A stretch of 64,000 bases of DNA from the NCBI GenBank assembly GCA_905160935.1, contig CAJHZI010000429.1, positions 84,501 through 148,500 on the forward strand, in the 5' to 3' direction. The notes beneath the pieces were generated by a model, which was given only the letters and a program-made list of their open reading frames with translations, had not been told where the DNA came from and did not search any database. The stretch comes from Enchytraeus crypticus (lineage: Eukaryota > Annelida > Clitellata > Enchytraeida > Enchytraeidae). Every line of letters begins with the position of its first letter. The first letter of the stretch is position 1. The position numbers and the translations under genes are program-made. Shown piece after piece: positions 1-12,000 of this stretch.

Positions 1-59
1 ACAGCAGATTTAAGACTTTCAATTGTAACTGCCCCATATTCAACAACTACATTGTAAAA

Positions 60-245
60 AGTCAGCACATCATATTACATATCATACTACATTACACAAC
101 ATATTACATATCATATAACTTAACACACTGCACATCATATTAAACATCATATTTTATATCATATTACACATCAATTAACATATCATATTAGTCATCATAT
201 TAAGTATCATATCAAACATCGTATTACATATCCTATTACATATAG
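60..245. repeat. degenerate AT-rich tandem array
   Basis: Short units close to ACATATCATATTA recur with drift, for example ACATCATATTACATATCAT. It is a degenerate low-complexity satellite with no coding potential. From here to about 860 I see only AT-rich sequence. Confidence 0.7.
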
Positions 246-861
246 AACAGCCTCTTGCAGTATCACTGCCGAATTGATACAGTGTCATTACAAAACGTAT
301 ATACTACACTCAGCTATTATATCTGTGACATCGAGCAAAGGTCTTCACATGCACTCAACGAACAGACTAAGATAGTTAGTTTTTAGTAATTAATAATTAA
401 ACGTTTAATAAGACATTACAACTTGTGACGTTTCCATCTTTATATTAACGATAATAACTTGATCCAGTTACAGTTACATTACGATTAAAAGGTAACGAGC
501 AATCAATCAATGAATTAATATCAATTAGATTAGTTCTATATATTGTTTCATCTACACACACATCTAGGACTATAGTATTTATATAGAAATTCAAAAAGCA
601 CACTTAAAAATCTAACACTAATAGCACCACTACTTCTAAATAACGTTATTGCAGATTAGCCATATCAATGACTGGCTTTAAATTTAATTATTTTAAAAAA
701 AGAAATCTCATCAAGTAAATTGTTCAAAGGCACAAAGTTTCTCTCGCAAAAATAATTCTTTCTAGTAGTATAAATAAAAAATTATAGCGTTCAGCAGACT
801 AGTTGTTAATTAATACGACAAAATGGTTAAATGTGGTAGTAAATGTTAAGTGTCATACAAC

Positions 862-1215
862 ATTTCTTCTTCTTCTCTAAGTGCCGTGCCTGTTCCAAGC
901 CTGGTCGGTCATGGTCATATTCCTCCATATGTCTCTGTTCATTGTTGCTCTGATCATCTCTGTTTCATTTAATGCATCCATTTGCTAAGACTCTTAATAA
1001 ACGTCATTCGTTGTCGACCCTTGCATCTTTTTCCTTCTATTATTCCTGTCACTACGGTATTTTCAACTATTTTGTTCCGCATAATGTGTCCGAAAAATTT
1101 CATCTGTTGTCGTCGTATTCGGTTCAAAAGGTCACAACAAGTTGACATTCTTTGTAGAACATCTTCATTTTTAACGCGGTCTTTAAAAGATATACATAGC
1201 ATTCTTCTATAGAAT
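862..1215 (-). mobile_element. LINE 3'-end fragment (reverse-transcriptase C terminus)
   Basis: On the minus strand this reads as the C-terminal tail of a non-LTR retrotransposon polyprotein: a KDRVKNEDVLQRM-like segment, RRQQMKFFGHIMR, then EGKRCKGRQRMTFIKSL. A frame change near 968 is followed by MDALNETEMIRATMNRDIWR, a typical ending for such ORFs. The copy is 5'-truncated and has at least one frameshift, so it is a dead fragment. Confidence 0.8.
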
Positions 1216-1799
1216 ATACAACATTTACTGACATTCATACAACATTTACTGACATCAAAAGACAAATATTTTGCAGACCAGCAAAGAATTCAATCTGTAT
1301 CAGGATCCGTGTGATTCTTGAACAGACGTTAAGCTATCATTTTAAAACCGAATAGAGTTTACATAATAATGTGCACTAAACAAATTACGAAAGTTATTTC
1401 CAAAAGTTATGCTTTCATAAATTTAAATTAAATTAACAAGTTCTTCAGAATGTTCTAATACTAACAAATTACACAATTAGAAAGGTTCTACTTTAAAATA
1501 ACTGCAAAAACTGCTAAAATGTAGACTCACTAAATACACAATAAAACTACATTGTAAAACTGTAAAATAAAGGCACGATGAATCAAATGACATAGATCTG
1601 TAAGATTAGTTGAATTTACTGAAACAAACAAGGCAACACTGCAATACTGAAGTCTTAGCACAAGACATTATTTAACTTGGATTTAATAGCACTTGGCACA
1701 ACATTGCAAATACTCATTGACATACAGAGTATGAGTCGACAGCATGATAATGGACAATAACTACGAGATTAATACAAACGAACAACATCAATTAAAATC

Positions 1800-1900
1800 T
1801 GGTAAAGCTAAGGTTAACGTCAGTTTCCTCACTCGAAAGCGATGTCAGTGACGGCGCGCTCAAGATTTGAACCCCGCATATACTGATCCGAGGTCGAATA
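1800..1900 (-). repeat. SINE-A copy (tRNA-derived)
   Basis: Reverse complement of the family-A consensus: a box-B-like GGGTTCAAATC segment followed by the shared core CTGACATCGCTTTCGAGTGA and GAGGAAACTGACGTTAACC. SINE-A is the commonest SINE in this window. Confidence 0.8.
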
Positions 1901-2160
1901 ATATAATATGAATAATTATAACATTACACAATATTTTATGTTGTGTAATAGTGTGTAAATATTTGTATAACAAATTTTGAAAACTCTATGAAAATGATTT
2001 CATTTAATAATTGCAGGTTTTGAAAGTCGTAAGTACATAAAAAGTACTAAAAGTAAATGATTGCAAAAAGTTATGGAGAGAAAATGTCAAATGCAGTATA
2101 TCAAGTCAATTGTAAGAACATGTAAAATGTCAGAAAATATTAAGACCTCTGTGATTGTAT

Positions 2161-2168
2161 GTATACTG

Positions 2169-2235
<67 letters not shown>

Positions 2236-2264
2236 TACAGTTAATAGATATATAGATACAAATG

Positions 2265-2323
<59 letters not shown>

Positions 2324-2412
2324 GTATATATATATATATATATATACATATATAATTATTTATATAATTATATTATATATATAATTATATATATATATAT
2401 AATTATATATTA
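2161..2412. repeat. (TA)n microsatellite, compound
   Basis: About 250 bp of TA dinucleotides interrupted by ACACATG and by TTAATAGATATATAG. Open frames across it encode only Tyr-Ile repeats and are not genes. Confidence 0.95.
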
Positions 2413-2536
2413 ATATTATCCCTATTATTTACTTAAATTTAAAAGCGAGATACCTTAATAGACCTCTGCAGCATAAATAAAAAATAGCTTCTCAAGCATA
2501 TTAAACATTAATGTAGCACCTAGCAAGATTCTACTA

Positions 2537-2809
2537 ATGATTGGCGTTGATAACTCAGCATTTACTTCTAAGTCTATTTTGAATTTCCATTTTCAAACAA
2601 TCTTAAAAATGAGCAATGCGATTAAAAGAAATGCGACGTACAGTGACATTATAAACAACAATGGGTATAAAATGCATTTAACTGATTCTTTAAAAAATAC
2701 AAATGAGCCATGGTCATTATTTATGAATCAATCAATTGAACTCATTGACGAATATAAAAATATCCTAAATATAAAGTCAAATAGCAACGAATCCACCAAA
2801 GCTAAATGA
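2537..2809 (+). CDS. uncharacterised 90-codon ORF (doubtful)
   Basis: An open frame of 90 codons rich in Asn, Lys, Ser and Ile, with no domain, signal peptide or membrane segment that I recognise. An AATAAA lies about 30 bases after the stop (near 2841), so a terminal exon of an unseen plus-strand gene is conceivable. It could equally be chance in AT-rich DNA. No neighbouring exon was found. Confidence 0.15.
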   Translation: MIGVDNSAFTSKSILNFHFQTILKMSNAIKRNATYSDIINNNGYKMHLTDSLKNTNEPWSLFMNQSIELIDEYKNILNIKSNSNESTKAK

Positions 2810-3307
2810 TTTAAATGTATAGCACAATACATCAGTGTACAATAAAGTCTACAATATTACAAGATTGATTCTTTTTTATCTTAGTCTACAGCAATAATTA
2901 TAAATAAGGAAATTGTATCATCACCAATCAACACTACTTGTAGTGGTTTTGATTTTGATTTCATCATCAAATCAACGAGACTCTACATATTAAGCAATTC
3001 TTATGTTTTCACACTTAGTAGTTTTCACAGTCAATAGATTATACATTTAGTATTTTTCGCATCTAGTAGTTTTTCATCTTTGCTAGAAGAATATAAACTT
3101 ATAATTCAAATTATAATAATAGAATCTATGATAATAGAAACTATAGTAATAGTAACCATAATAATTAAACTATAATAATACGAACCTATTATACAGACTG
3201 AAGGAAATATTTGCAGAGGATGACAAAGGATTGAATAAATAAAGAGTCGTGGTTTTCTGTCACCTTTTTTAATAAGACAATTGCGCTAGTAACTGTACTA
3301 CCATCCT

Positions 3308-3375
3308 ATAGAGTGCGGTAGCCGAGTTACTAGCACACTTGTCTGATAAACAAGAGGTCTCTGGCAGAAAAACTG
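3308..3375 (+). repeat. tRNA-like SINE head fragment
   Basis: GCGGTAGCCGAGTTACTAGC resembles a tRNA 5' half with an A box, and is followed by an anticodon-arm-like CTTGTCTGATAAACAAG. The 3' half is not tRNA-like, so this is read as a SINE head and not a tRNA gene. Confidence 0.4.
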
Positions 3376-3654
3376 AACAGCCTTTGACAAACACGTTTGA
3401 GTTTAAAACAGTTGTTCAGTTTGTTTACATTTAAATTTAAGGTATTATGCAATTACTCTAACCTAAAGCTACACTCAACTGATCTTATTTAAATAATATA
3501 AGATTCCACTAGCTATATCCAAATCTATGTCTCAATCCAAATCCATTTCCAAACCAACGTTAGAAAGAGCATTCGGTTAGTGATTGCTTAGGCTCCAGAA
3601 ATTGATACAACATTTTCTACGAATGGAAAAGTTTACAAAGAAATAGGGATGATA

Positions 3655-3740
3655 TGGTAAGGGAAAGAGAGGAATGAAGAAAGTCTATTACGATCCCTAC
3701 TTGGATTCAAGGGAAGATGATGATAACGATGGTGATATCA
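3655..3740 (+). mobile_element. LINE 3'-end fragment with GAT tail
   Basis: It contains GAAGAAAGTCTATTACGATC and GGATTCAAGGGAAGATGATG, matching the 3' end of the LINE tail at 59.5 kb, and runs into a short imperfect (GAT)n. Only the extreme 3' end is present. Confidence 0.6.
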
Positions 3741-4227
3741 CTAGTTACTACATAGAACAAAAGCACAGAACTCAGAAAAGCAATAATATAATCTATAAAA
3801 AGCATAACACAGCTTCCTACTGAGTATACACACTTAAAACTTAATTACCAGTACAGGATCCAAATTTATAAAGAGAATCATTTTTAAAAATCGGTAAATC
3901 TGGGTGACTGACCTAAAATGATCTGCTCTAAGAAATATAATTTGCATTTTTAAAGTTCCCAAAGTCATGATCTAGCTAAGAACTATTAACAATCGCCTGA
4001 CTAAAAAATTAATAAAATATAAATTTTATTTAGTAATTGTTAATAAAATGCAAATAACTTCGTCCTAATAACAAATTCAATATACAATGAATAATTCATT
4101 ACTATTTACTACTTCATCATCGGCGACTAGTTAGATAGAGCAATGCTCTCACTAGGGACCGATAGAATAGTATTGGGCTTGTTTTAATTAATTGCATCAT
4201 TGATTACGTTTGTTACAAGCTTGTACT

Positions 4228-4233
4228 TTTATT
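4228..4233 (-). terminator. candidate polyadenylation signal of the PH/PTB adaptor gene
   Basis: AATAAA on the minus strand about 150 bases past the adaptor stop codon. It is the clearest hexamer downstream, though another AATAAA overlaps the stop itself. Chance occurrence is likely enough in AT-rich DNA to keep confidence low. Confidence 0.3.
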
Positions 4234-4382
4234 TCTCTTCTTGTACACTTTGTATGTATGCGACTTTACACTGACGTTGTTGTCGAAATAAACATATACT
4301 CTCTCTCATCGTCATCTTCCCTGAATCCCAGTTTAACTAGTGTTGGGAAAAACAGTGAATTATTACTATTTATACTTATTTA

Positions 4383-5958
4383 TTAAGATTTTCTTTCGCT
4401 AATCTTTGGAAAAGAACCAGTGTTCGACACGGCTGAAGGAGAGGCCGGGTTTGTTTCCTCCGTCGCAGAGCTGTTAGTAGTATTCGACAGGTCTCTCCTG
4501 AACACACGAGACTTGCTCGTCACCTGCACCCCTTTCAGAGAGCTCAGAGACACCAACCTCTCCTTAGACTCGCCCTCGGCGTCAGTCGCACCGACCACGG
4601 AGGCAGACAGGCTGGAAGACATAGAGAGACGAGAATCGCTGATCTCTGGTGTAGACTGTCTGTCAGACCCGGCAAATGTTGGCGCAACGGCAGTTGGAGT
4701 TTGGAAGGACGTCGGTACGGAATTAGTAGTCGTCTGACTTCCCGGCCGAACTGGGCCATCGTCCAGTGGTGAAGTAAATGGAGAGGTTTCACTGAAATGT
4801 GTAACAGCAGGATTAAGATTTGATTGTTTCGGTAACGGAACGGGTTTGTTGACAGATCTGCCAGTCAAAGGTGGGCGAAAAGAAGATTTACCGGATGTAG
4901 TTATTCGATGATTGCCTCTTCCACTACCGGAACGGCTGCCATTTATTCCATCACTATCAACATGATTATTTTTGTCGTTCTTTGAATTACCAACCCGAGT
5001 GTTTTTGTTGAAAACAATTGCTGGTGGCTTAGTTGGATTTCTTGAACTCCATTCGATGATGGCATCTCCAGAGGTTTCTGCTGGTATCATCATATCTAGA
5101 TTTGATGTTACCGATATAGCGCTATCATCAATTACTTCATAGGCCATTCTATCGCTGTACTCTGCATTGCCAGTATTTATATTCTCGGCATTTGCTAATC
5201 CATCCACATTGGGACTTTTATCTCCTATCCGAACATTACGCAATTTCTCGCTGCCAAAGTTTGCTTCAGTTCTAGAAAAGTTGTCTCCCACTGACCTCTG
5301 AGTCTCATAAGGTTCACGAATGCTTCCAATGCCGGGAGAGCGATTTAGCAACTGGGCAACTTTACTTGAGAAATCTGGCGTTGTGGCATAGGAATACGGA
5401 TAAGAGTCCTTCTCGTCATCAAAAGGAGAGTATAAAGAGTAACCATTGTGGGGAGAAGCCACCGGCAATCTATCGCTAGCTCGCAAGGGCGTTGATCGCC
5501 CAAAAGCTGCCGCACTAGGCGCAATTTCGCTTCCTAATCTCTCACCGCAATCTCTCGACATTACATTATTGTTAGACGCAGACATATCCATATATGCGGC
5601 ACCAGGCAATCGTAGAAGATTATCGACACTCCGCGAAACTCTCAAACCTCTTTCAGCTTTTCTCTCGTTACCATTCCTTCGTAACAAATCATCTGCTCGA
5701 CTGCTGACAGTGTTAACACGTCGCTCACAACTGTAGGAATCTCTCTGTGACAGACAGTCTGTGCTGGAACTAGGATGTGACGGCTGAGCGGATCTGGCAT
5801 CAACTGGAGGACCACCGGAAGTTCCAGGAAGCTGACGGATCATGTGGATGTACTGAGAGGTGAGAGTAACCTGAGGTCGACAGGTGGCAGCAGACTGAGC
5901 TACAGTTTGTGGGTGGAGTCTAGGAGACTGGATAATGTCGACCGGCTGGGCGAGAATT
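4383..5958 (-). CDS. adaptor terminal exon: Ser/Asn-rich tail with YxxM motifs
   Basis: The last exon encodes 525 codons including the stop, entering with one base of a split Arg codon after TTTTGTTATAG. No folded domain is seen. YIHM and YMDM are the only two YxxM motifs I found. Other Tyr residues lie in YSLYSPFDD, DSYPYSYATT and MAYEVIDD. Regions rich in Arg and Ser such as VSRSVDNLLR could be kinase or 14-3-3 sites, which is inference. The protein ends FPKISERKS. Confidence 0.8.
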
Positions 5959-6016
5959 CTATAACAAAACAAAAACATCTTTATCGTTAACTATGAGAAA
6001 ACTGAGAATCGACCAG

Positions 6017-6091
<75 letters not shown>

Positions 6092-9000
6092 GTCCAGATA
6101 GATCGTGAACGATTTTGAATGACTGCCATTTTTAATCCACTAGTAACAAATTTATAAAAATTGTCATTTAGTATTTAATAATGTCTCCTTTATTCTTCAG
6201 TACAGCGTCAAGTCGATCATGCATCGAGCCAATTAGATTTGTCAGAGTTTTCAGAGGTATCGATTTCCACGCCTTTCGAATCCGGCGTTTCAAGCTGTTC
6301 AATGTCTGCGGTTCAGGATCGGCATAAACCGTTGCCGCCATAATACTCCAAACATTTTCTATCGGTGACAAATCCGGAGAATTAGGTGGCCAGTCCTCTG
6401 GTGAGATATATCCATTAATGTTTGTGTTCAACCACTCGACTGACGCTCTTGATGTGTGTGCACGTGCACCGTCTTGTTGAAACAATCCTTCGCCGTTATT
6501 ACGAAACAGCTTTGTAGCTGTTAAATTCGTACATACAACTGTTCGCTGGAATGCTGGTTTGACCTCTTTCTCCAGTATCTCATTGATGTAATAAGTCGAA
6601 TTAACTGAAGTTTTATTTGGGATGATATGAAGTTTTGTTAATCCGCGAGCTGTAATACCACCCCACACCAGAACTGACGGGCTGAACTTCACCTGTGGCG
6701 CGCACGGAACAGAAGTTTCTTGTGATCCCCATACTACATCGTTCTTATTGTTAGGTACGTAGTAAAGTTTGAAAGGTGATTCATCAGTGAACATGACACG
6801 CGACCAGTCAATATCTTTAAACTTCTTCGCAAAGTTGACTCGGCGGACTTTATAAGCACTACTTAACTTTGGGACCTTTTGTCGTTTAAAGCATTTCCAT
6901 TTCAGCGTCGTTCGCATATACTGTCTTATTGTCTCTTTGCATCCAGCAAAGCGTTTGTCTTTCAATCGACGTGCTAACTTTCGCAGACTCTGTCCACGCA
7001 CATATTTAGACTGCCTAATCAGTTTTTGAGCGGCAGCAGTCAGCACAGACTTTCGACCGCCTTGATAACGACTCTGCAGCGTTTCGTTTGGATTCTGCTT
7101 GTAGCGGTTGGCCCACTTGCTAATCCACGCTTTACTACGACCTAGTTTTTTTGCTATAACGCCATAACTATACTTTTCTTCCAATAGTGTAATAGCTTGT
7201 GCTCTAATTTGCGCTTCGTTTAATGTTGCCATTGCCTAATCAGTGATACGCCGTTTATTTACTGCACTGTTGCGGCAGTTTTCTGTTTACGCACATTTTG
7301 ATGACGTCACGGCAAATGACGTCAACACTTTGAAACGTAAGTTACAAACCTACAGTATTTTCCCTGTTATTTACAATTGAACAGCCTATCTGCCAGTATC
7401 AAACTTTCCACATTGTATTGTGCATAACATATAATTTTTTGCATTCAAAATCGTTCACGACCTATCTGGACACCCTATATATATATATATAACATACAAA
7501 ACTAGTATAATAAGTACCAACCACTTCATATAAGCAGTTCACTGGAAAAAGTGAATTAAAAATAAAAACTATGAAGTAATATAAAAAGACATTAAGCAGA
7601 AATACATAAAAGTCAAAATACTCATATAATAAGGAGAGAGAATAACACAAGTCACGTATTAATATATCGAGTATTTATCTCTTAGAAATCACAGGCGCAG
7701 CATTAAAGTATATGTTAATATTTTAATACTTTTAATATATTAGTTGATACTCTTAAATATACATGTATATTAGACCAGCAACTATTTCATGATCGATAGA
7801 GCTGTATTAAAGAATATGTTAACAGAAAAGATTAAAAGAAGAAATCAAAAGTTACCTGACAGACGCAGAAGTTTCCTCGACAAGATCTGCTGTAGATCTA
7901 CTGAATGCTACAGAGGCGCCACCTGTATAACAATTATCAAATATGTTTAATATCCATTTCGTCATCTCAAGATGAGGCAGGAACATGTAAATATAATGAT
8001 AACATATTGTAATAATACAGACATGTAATGTACCATAAAACATTTGTAAAACATAATTTCGTTTGTAACATTACAGAATGATAATAACTTGTTTAGAATA
8101 ATAACTTGTTTACAAAATTAAATTGTTTACATTAACAATTTATGACGAATGACAAATGAGTTAAGTTCTGAGCGATTAAAGAAATTCCAAAAGGTAAGAT
8201 AAAATAAAATAATTAATTAAACTCATAAACAAATGGCAAATCAATAACAATAAATCAAAAAAATTAAATTAAACATACAAACTTATGACAAATCGATAAC
8301 AATAAATAATAATAATGAAATAAACCTTAAACAAATGACAAACCAATAGCAATACATTATCATAATAAACTAATTGACTTAAACCATCTTACCGAGATGT
8401 TCTGCCAGGTGATCATAGATGCTGTGAGATATTTTGCGCAGATGAGAGACAAACGAAGCATCTGATTGGACATCGATGACGTCATTCATATGATTATAAT
8501 CGTCGTCCAATGAATCGCTAGCAGAGCTTGTAGCGAGCCCACTTGATGACGCCATCTGAGCGTGCACAACATCAGTGCAGACAACATCATTACACAATAA
8601 CAACAACAACAACAACAACAGAATTAGAGTGCTACTGTCGTCAATGACAACATTGAGCACTGTACCAAATAAAATCCGATGAGCAGAGTGTGGGGTCCAA
8701 AAACGGTGCGATCCAAAATCCGAGAGTTCGGTCCAAGAAAGGGTACTAGTGGAATGGAGGTTTACGTGTTATACGCGTTTACAATACAGATATTGTTACA
8801 AATATTACAGATATTTACAGATATGTTTTACAGATATTTTCTAAAAAGAATGGACAAAAGGTCCATTTGCATCCCGACCCCGATTGGGTGGGATTCAGGG
8901 GTGATGATGATTTTATTTCTATTTTATGTCTGTGGAATTATTCGGTAAATAAAATACGTACAGTAGAGTACATAGTTAACCGAAGAGAGAACAGAATAAA

Positions 9001-12000
9001 GAATGAACATTGACGAAATGGTTAAGAACAGTGTTTTGTGGTAGAACATCATAGAGAAATCTAGGATGATCATGTGACATGATACAGTACATATAAACCT
9101 GGGAAAACAAAAACATTTTTCTTGGACAACTGCCAATAGGTCTTATACAACTGTGTAACCTAAGCGAAATGAGAGAGTAATTAAAAAAAGACTAAAGTGG
9201 AACTACAAATACATATAATCTATACGCAATGAAATGAATGAATGATGGGATGAGCCACTTGCATACTCGCTCAATTCAAGAACTTTGTCCTGACAGACAC
9301 ACTGATGATAAATGATAATTATTAAATATTTTTTTTATAAACATACCAACTGTACTGCTGCCTGCCTGTTGACTGCATTATCAATCGCCTCGTAGATGCT
9401 TACATCCATGTGCTGACGAGTGCTAAACACAAACCGGCCAGAACCGGTTTCAGCCTTACTGCCAACCTCTAGCGTTAGCTTGCCCCTGCCAGTGCACTCG
9501 TACCATTTGATGCTTCTGAGAGGCCACTGGGCCAGTACACTGTTAGACAGCTAAATACATCAGACAAATACATGCATCAGTATTTCAATGCATGAATACA
9601 TCAAATACATGCATCAGTATTTCAATGCATAAATACATCAAATACATGCATCAGTCTGCAATTCTCTTTACATTATTTCTAATATTCATGACAAACAGAA
9701 ATATTATTATGATTACTTATATAACGTTTTTGAAGTAGTTTGTTACTGCATCAAAAACTGTTGGTCTCAGACAGTGGCTCGTTGGAAAGTTGTTCGACAG
9801 CAGATTAGTAGGTGCAAGGTTCAAATTCAGTGATCTCCCTGTCACTGACATGATACTGAGCAGGAAACTGACATTAAACTTGGCTTTGGAGTTGTTATGA
9901 AATCTGTGGCTTTTGCTGTGGTTTTTACTCTGTATGAGCATTAGAGATTAATTAAACTAAAGAGATAAAATATCTCAAGCAGAGCCACTGTGATGCTCCA
10001 CATGAAGGATATAATTAACACACCTGTAAAGCCACTGTGACGCCCCAATGTCCCACATGAAGGAGACACATTGATCCACGTGATCCAATTCTTCTCTGAT
10101 CTTCAGAATTGTCAGGTCGCACCACAAAACATTCTCCTAAGAACAAGATAATAATAATAATAAAATATAATAATAAAGGTTTAACGTCCGTTTCCTCATC
10201 AAAGGATGATGTCAAGGGCGTCCCCAACAGCAAACATCACTACAGATCAATTCACCCAGACCAATCTGCAAAAGAAATGTGCAGAGAAGTAGGATCCTAA
10301 ATGTAAGCCAATCTGGTGATGTCAGGGTAGAGAAATAGTCAGGGTAGAGAAAGTCAGAATAGTCAGGGTAGAGAAAGAAAGAAGAATGTAATGCTTTAAA
10401 ATAATAATTCAAAATATTCACCTTTAAAATCAATTTTATATGTATAACATCGGACTGTAGAGCATCACAAATGTCCTAATAAAGAGCCATTACAACCAGA
10501 AGATTAACTGGTAAGACTAACGAAATTTACAATCTCCAATATCAATAAAACATTTTAGGACTACAATGGTCCATACAACATAGCATTAGTGTAATAATTA
10601 ACATATATAAAATTAAACACTTGCGCAAAACTTTCAAAAACACATGTATTAAAACGATTTCTTGAATAAACAGCTGACTAGCACACTATTTTTAGTTATT
10701 CAGTAGATATTCCCTAATTGAATTAGACCCTTGGAGGAGAAGTGTATTGAACCATAGAAGCATGATAACATCTCCATGTGTTCAAATAATTAAGAAAAGA
10801 TTGAAGTGAGAGTAGTATGAATAATAAAGAATCAAAGCCGAGTTTAGCAACAGTTTAATTCCCTGAGATTTCATATAAAGCACTCGATAGATCAACAACT
10901 TAGTTCCTTTGCAAAAGGCTAGGGCTTATCCATACTTCATACATTGTCATTCTGAAAGAAATTGAAGACAAGTTAGAGTAGAGGGAATAATAGAGGATAA
11001 AACCACATTTAAGACAGCTTCTTATCTTCAGAGAACATGAGTGACACTCACTAAGACGAGAGTTCACAACCTGCCGCTAAATGGTTACAATCCTAATGTA
11101 ACTTGCTATTGGCTCAGCCAGTAGCTAATGGCTCAACCAGTAGCTATTGGCTCAGCCAGTAGCTATTGGCTCAGACAGTAGCTATTGGCTCAGACAGTAG
11201 CTATTGGCTCAGAGTAGCTATTGTTCAGCCAGTAGCTATTGGCTCAGACAAATAGCTATTGTTCAGCCAGTAGCTATTGGCTCGGTCAGTAGCTATTGGC
11301 TCAGCCAGTAGCTATTGGCTCAGCAAGTGGAGAAGCTGACAAAGAAATATATAAAGAAAAGAATCTTCTCCATTGAATGTTACAAGTACAGGGTGGTTCA
11401 CAATAAAAACAGAAATATTTTTGCCAGATAAAGAAGTTGTGATATTATGTTCTAATATTTCTACAACAAATAATTGCTATCAAAAATTCTCTATGACAAT
11501 GTAATGACTAAAATGTTCTTTCCAATGCACTTAAAACAGAAAATTTTGTAAGTCTACATTAATCAGTAAATCTCAGGATTTTAGTAACCAAACAAGTCGT
11601 CTAAATGTATTTTAAAAGAAGACGGTGTTTATCAATGTCATATTTCAAATAACAGTTGGCTTACAAAATGCATCAGGAATCACAGATCAACAATACGCAA
11701 ATTTGTCAAATAATGACCAAATAAATATAGGAAATGATTAAATTTGTTCATATATTGAACTGACTAAATCAATGCCTTAAAATTATTATATACCAATGAA
11801 ATCATCTTTGAGGACACTTTGAGTCCGTAAAAAGAAGAGGAGAAGTCGATGTATGTGAGGACTATCTGTAGCAAGGAGTATAGTTCTTGTTCCAGTTCTC
11901 TTTCCAGGAAGTGGAATAGTCCCTGTACTGTTCACGTGCGTAATTCCGCTGGATTGAGCCATCCATGGAAAGGTGAGTTTACAAACGAGTTCCTTTCCTC

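Noticed and set aside
60-245. CRISPR-like array of spaced repeats
   Set aside because: The units are degenerate, contiguous and AT-rich without unique spacers, and the DNA is eukaryotic.
11393-11420. Mariner-like end CAGGGTGGTTCACAATAAAA
   Set aside because: No matching inverted partner was found within about 2 kb, so one end alone is not enough to call an element.
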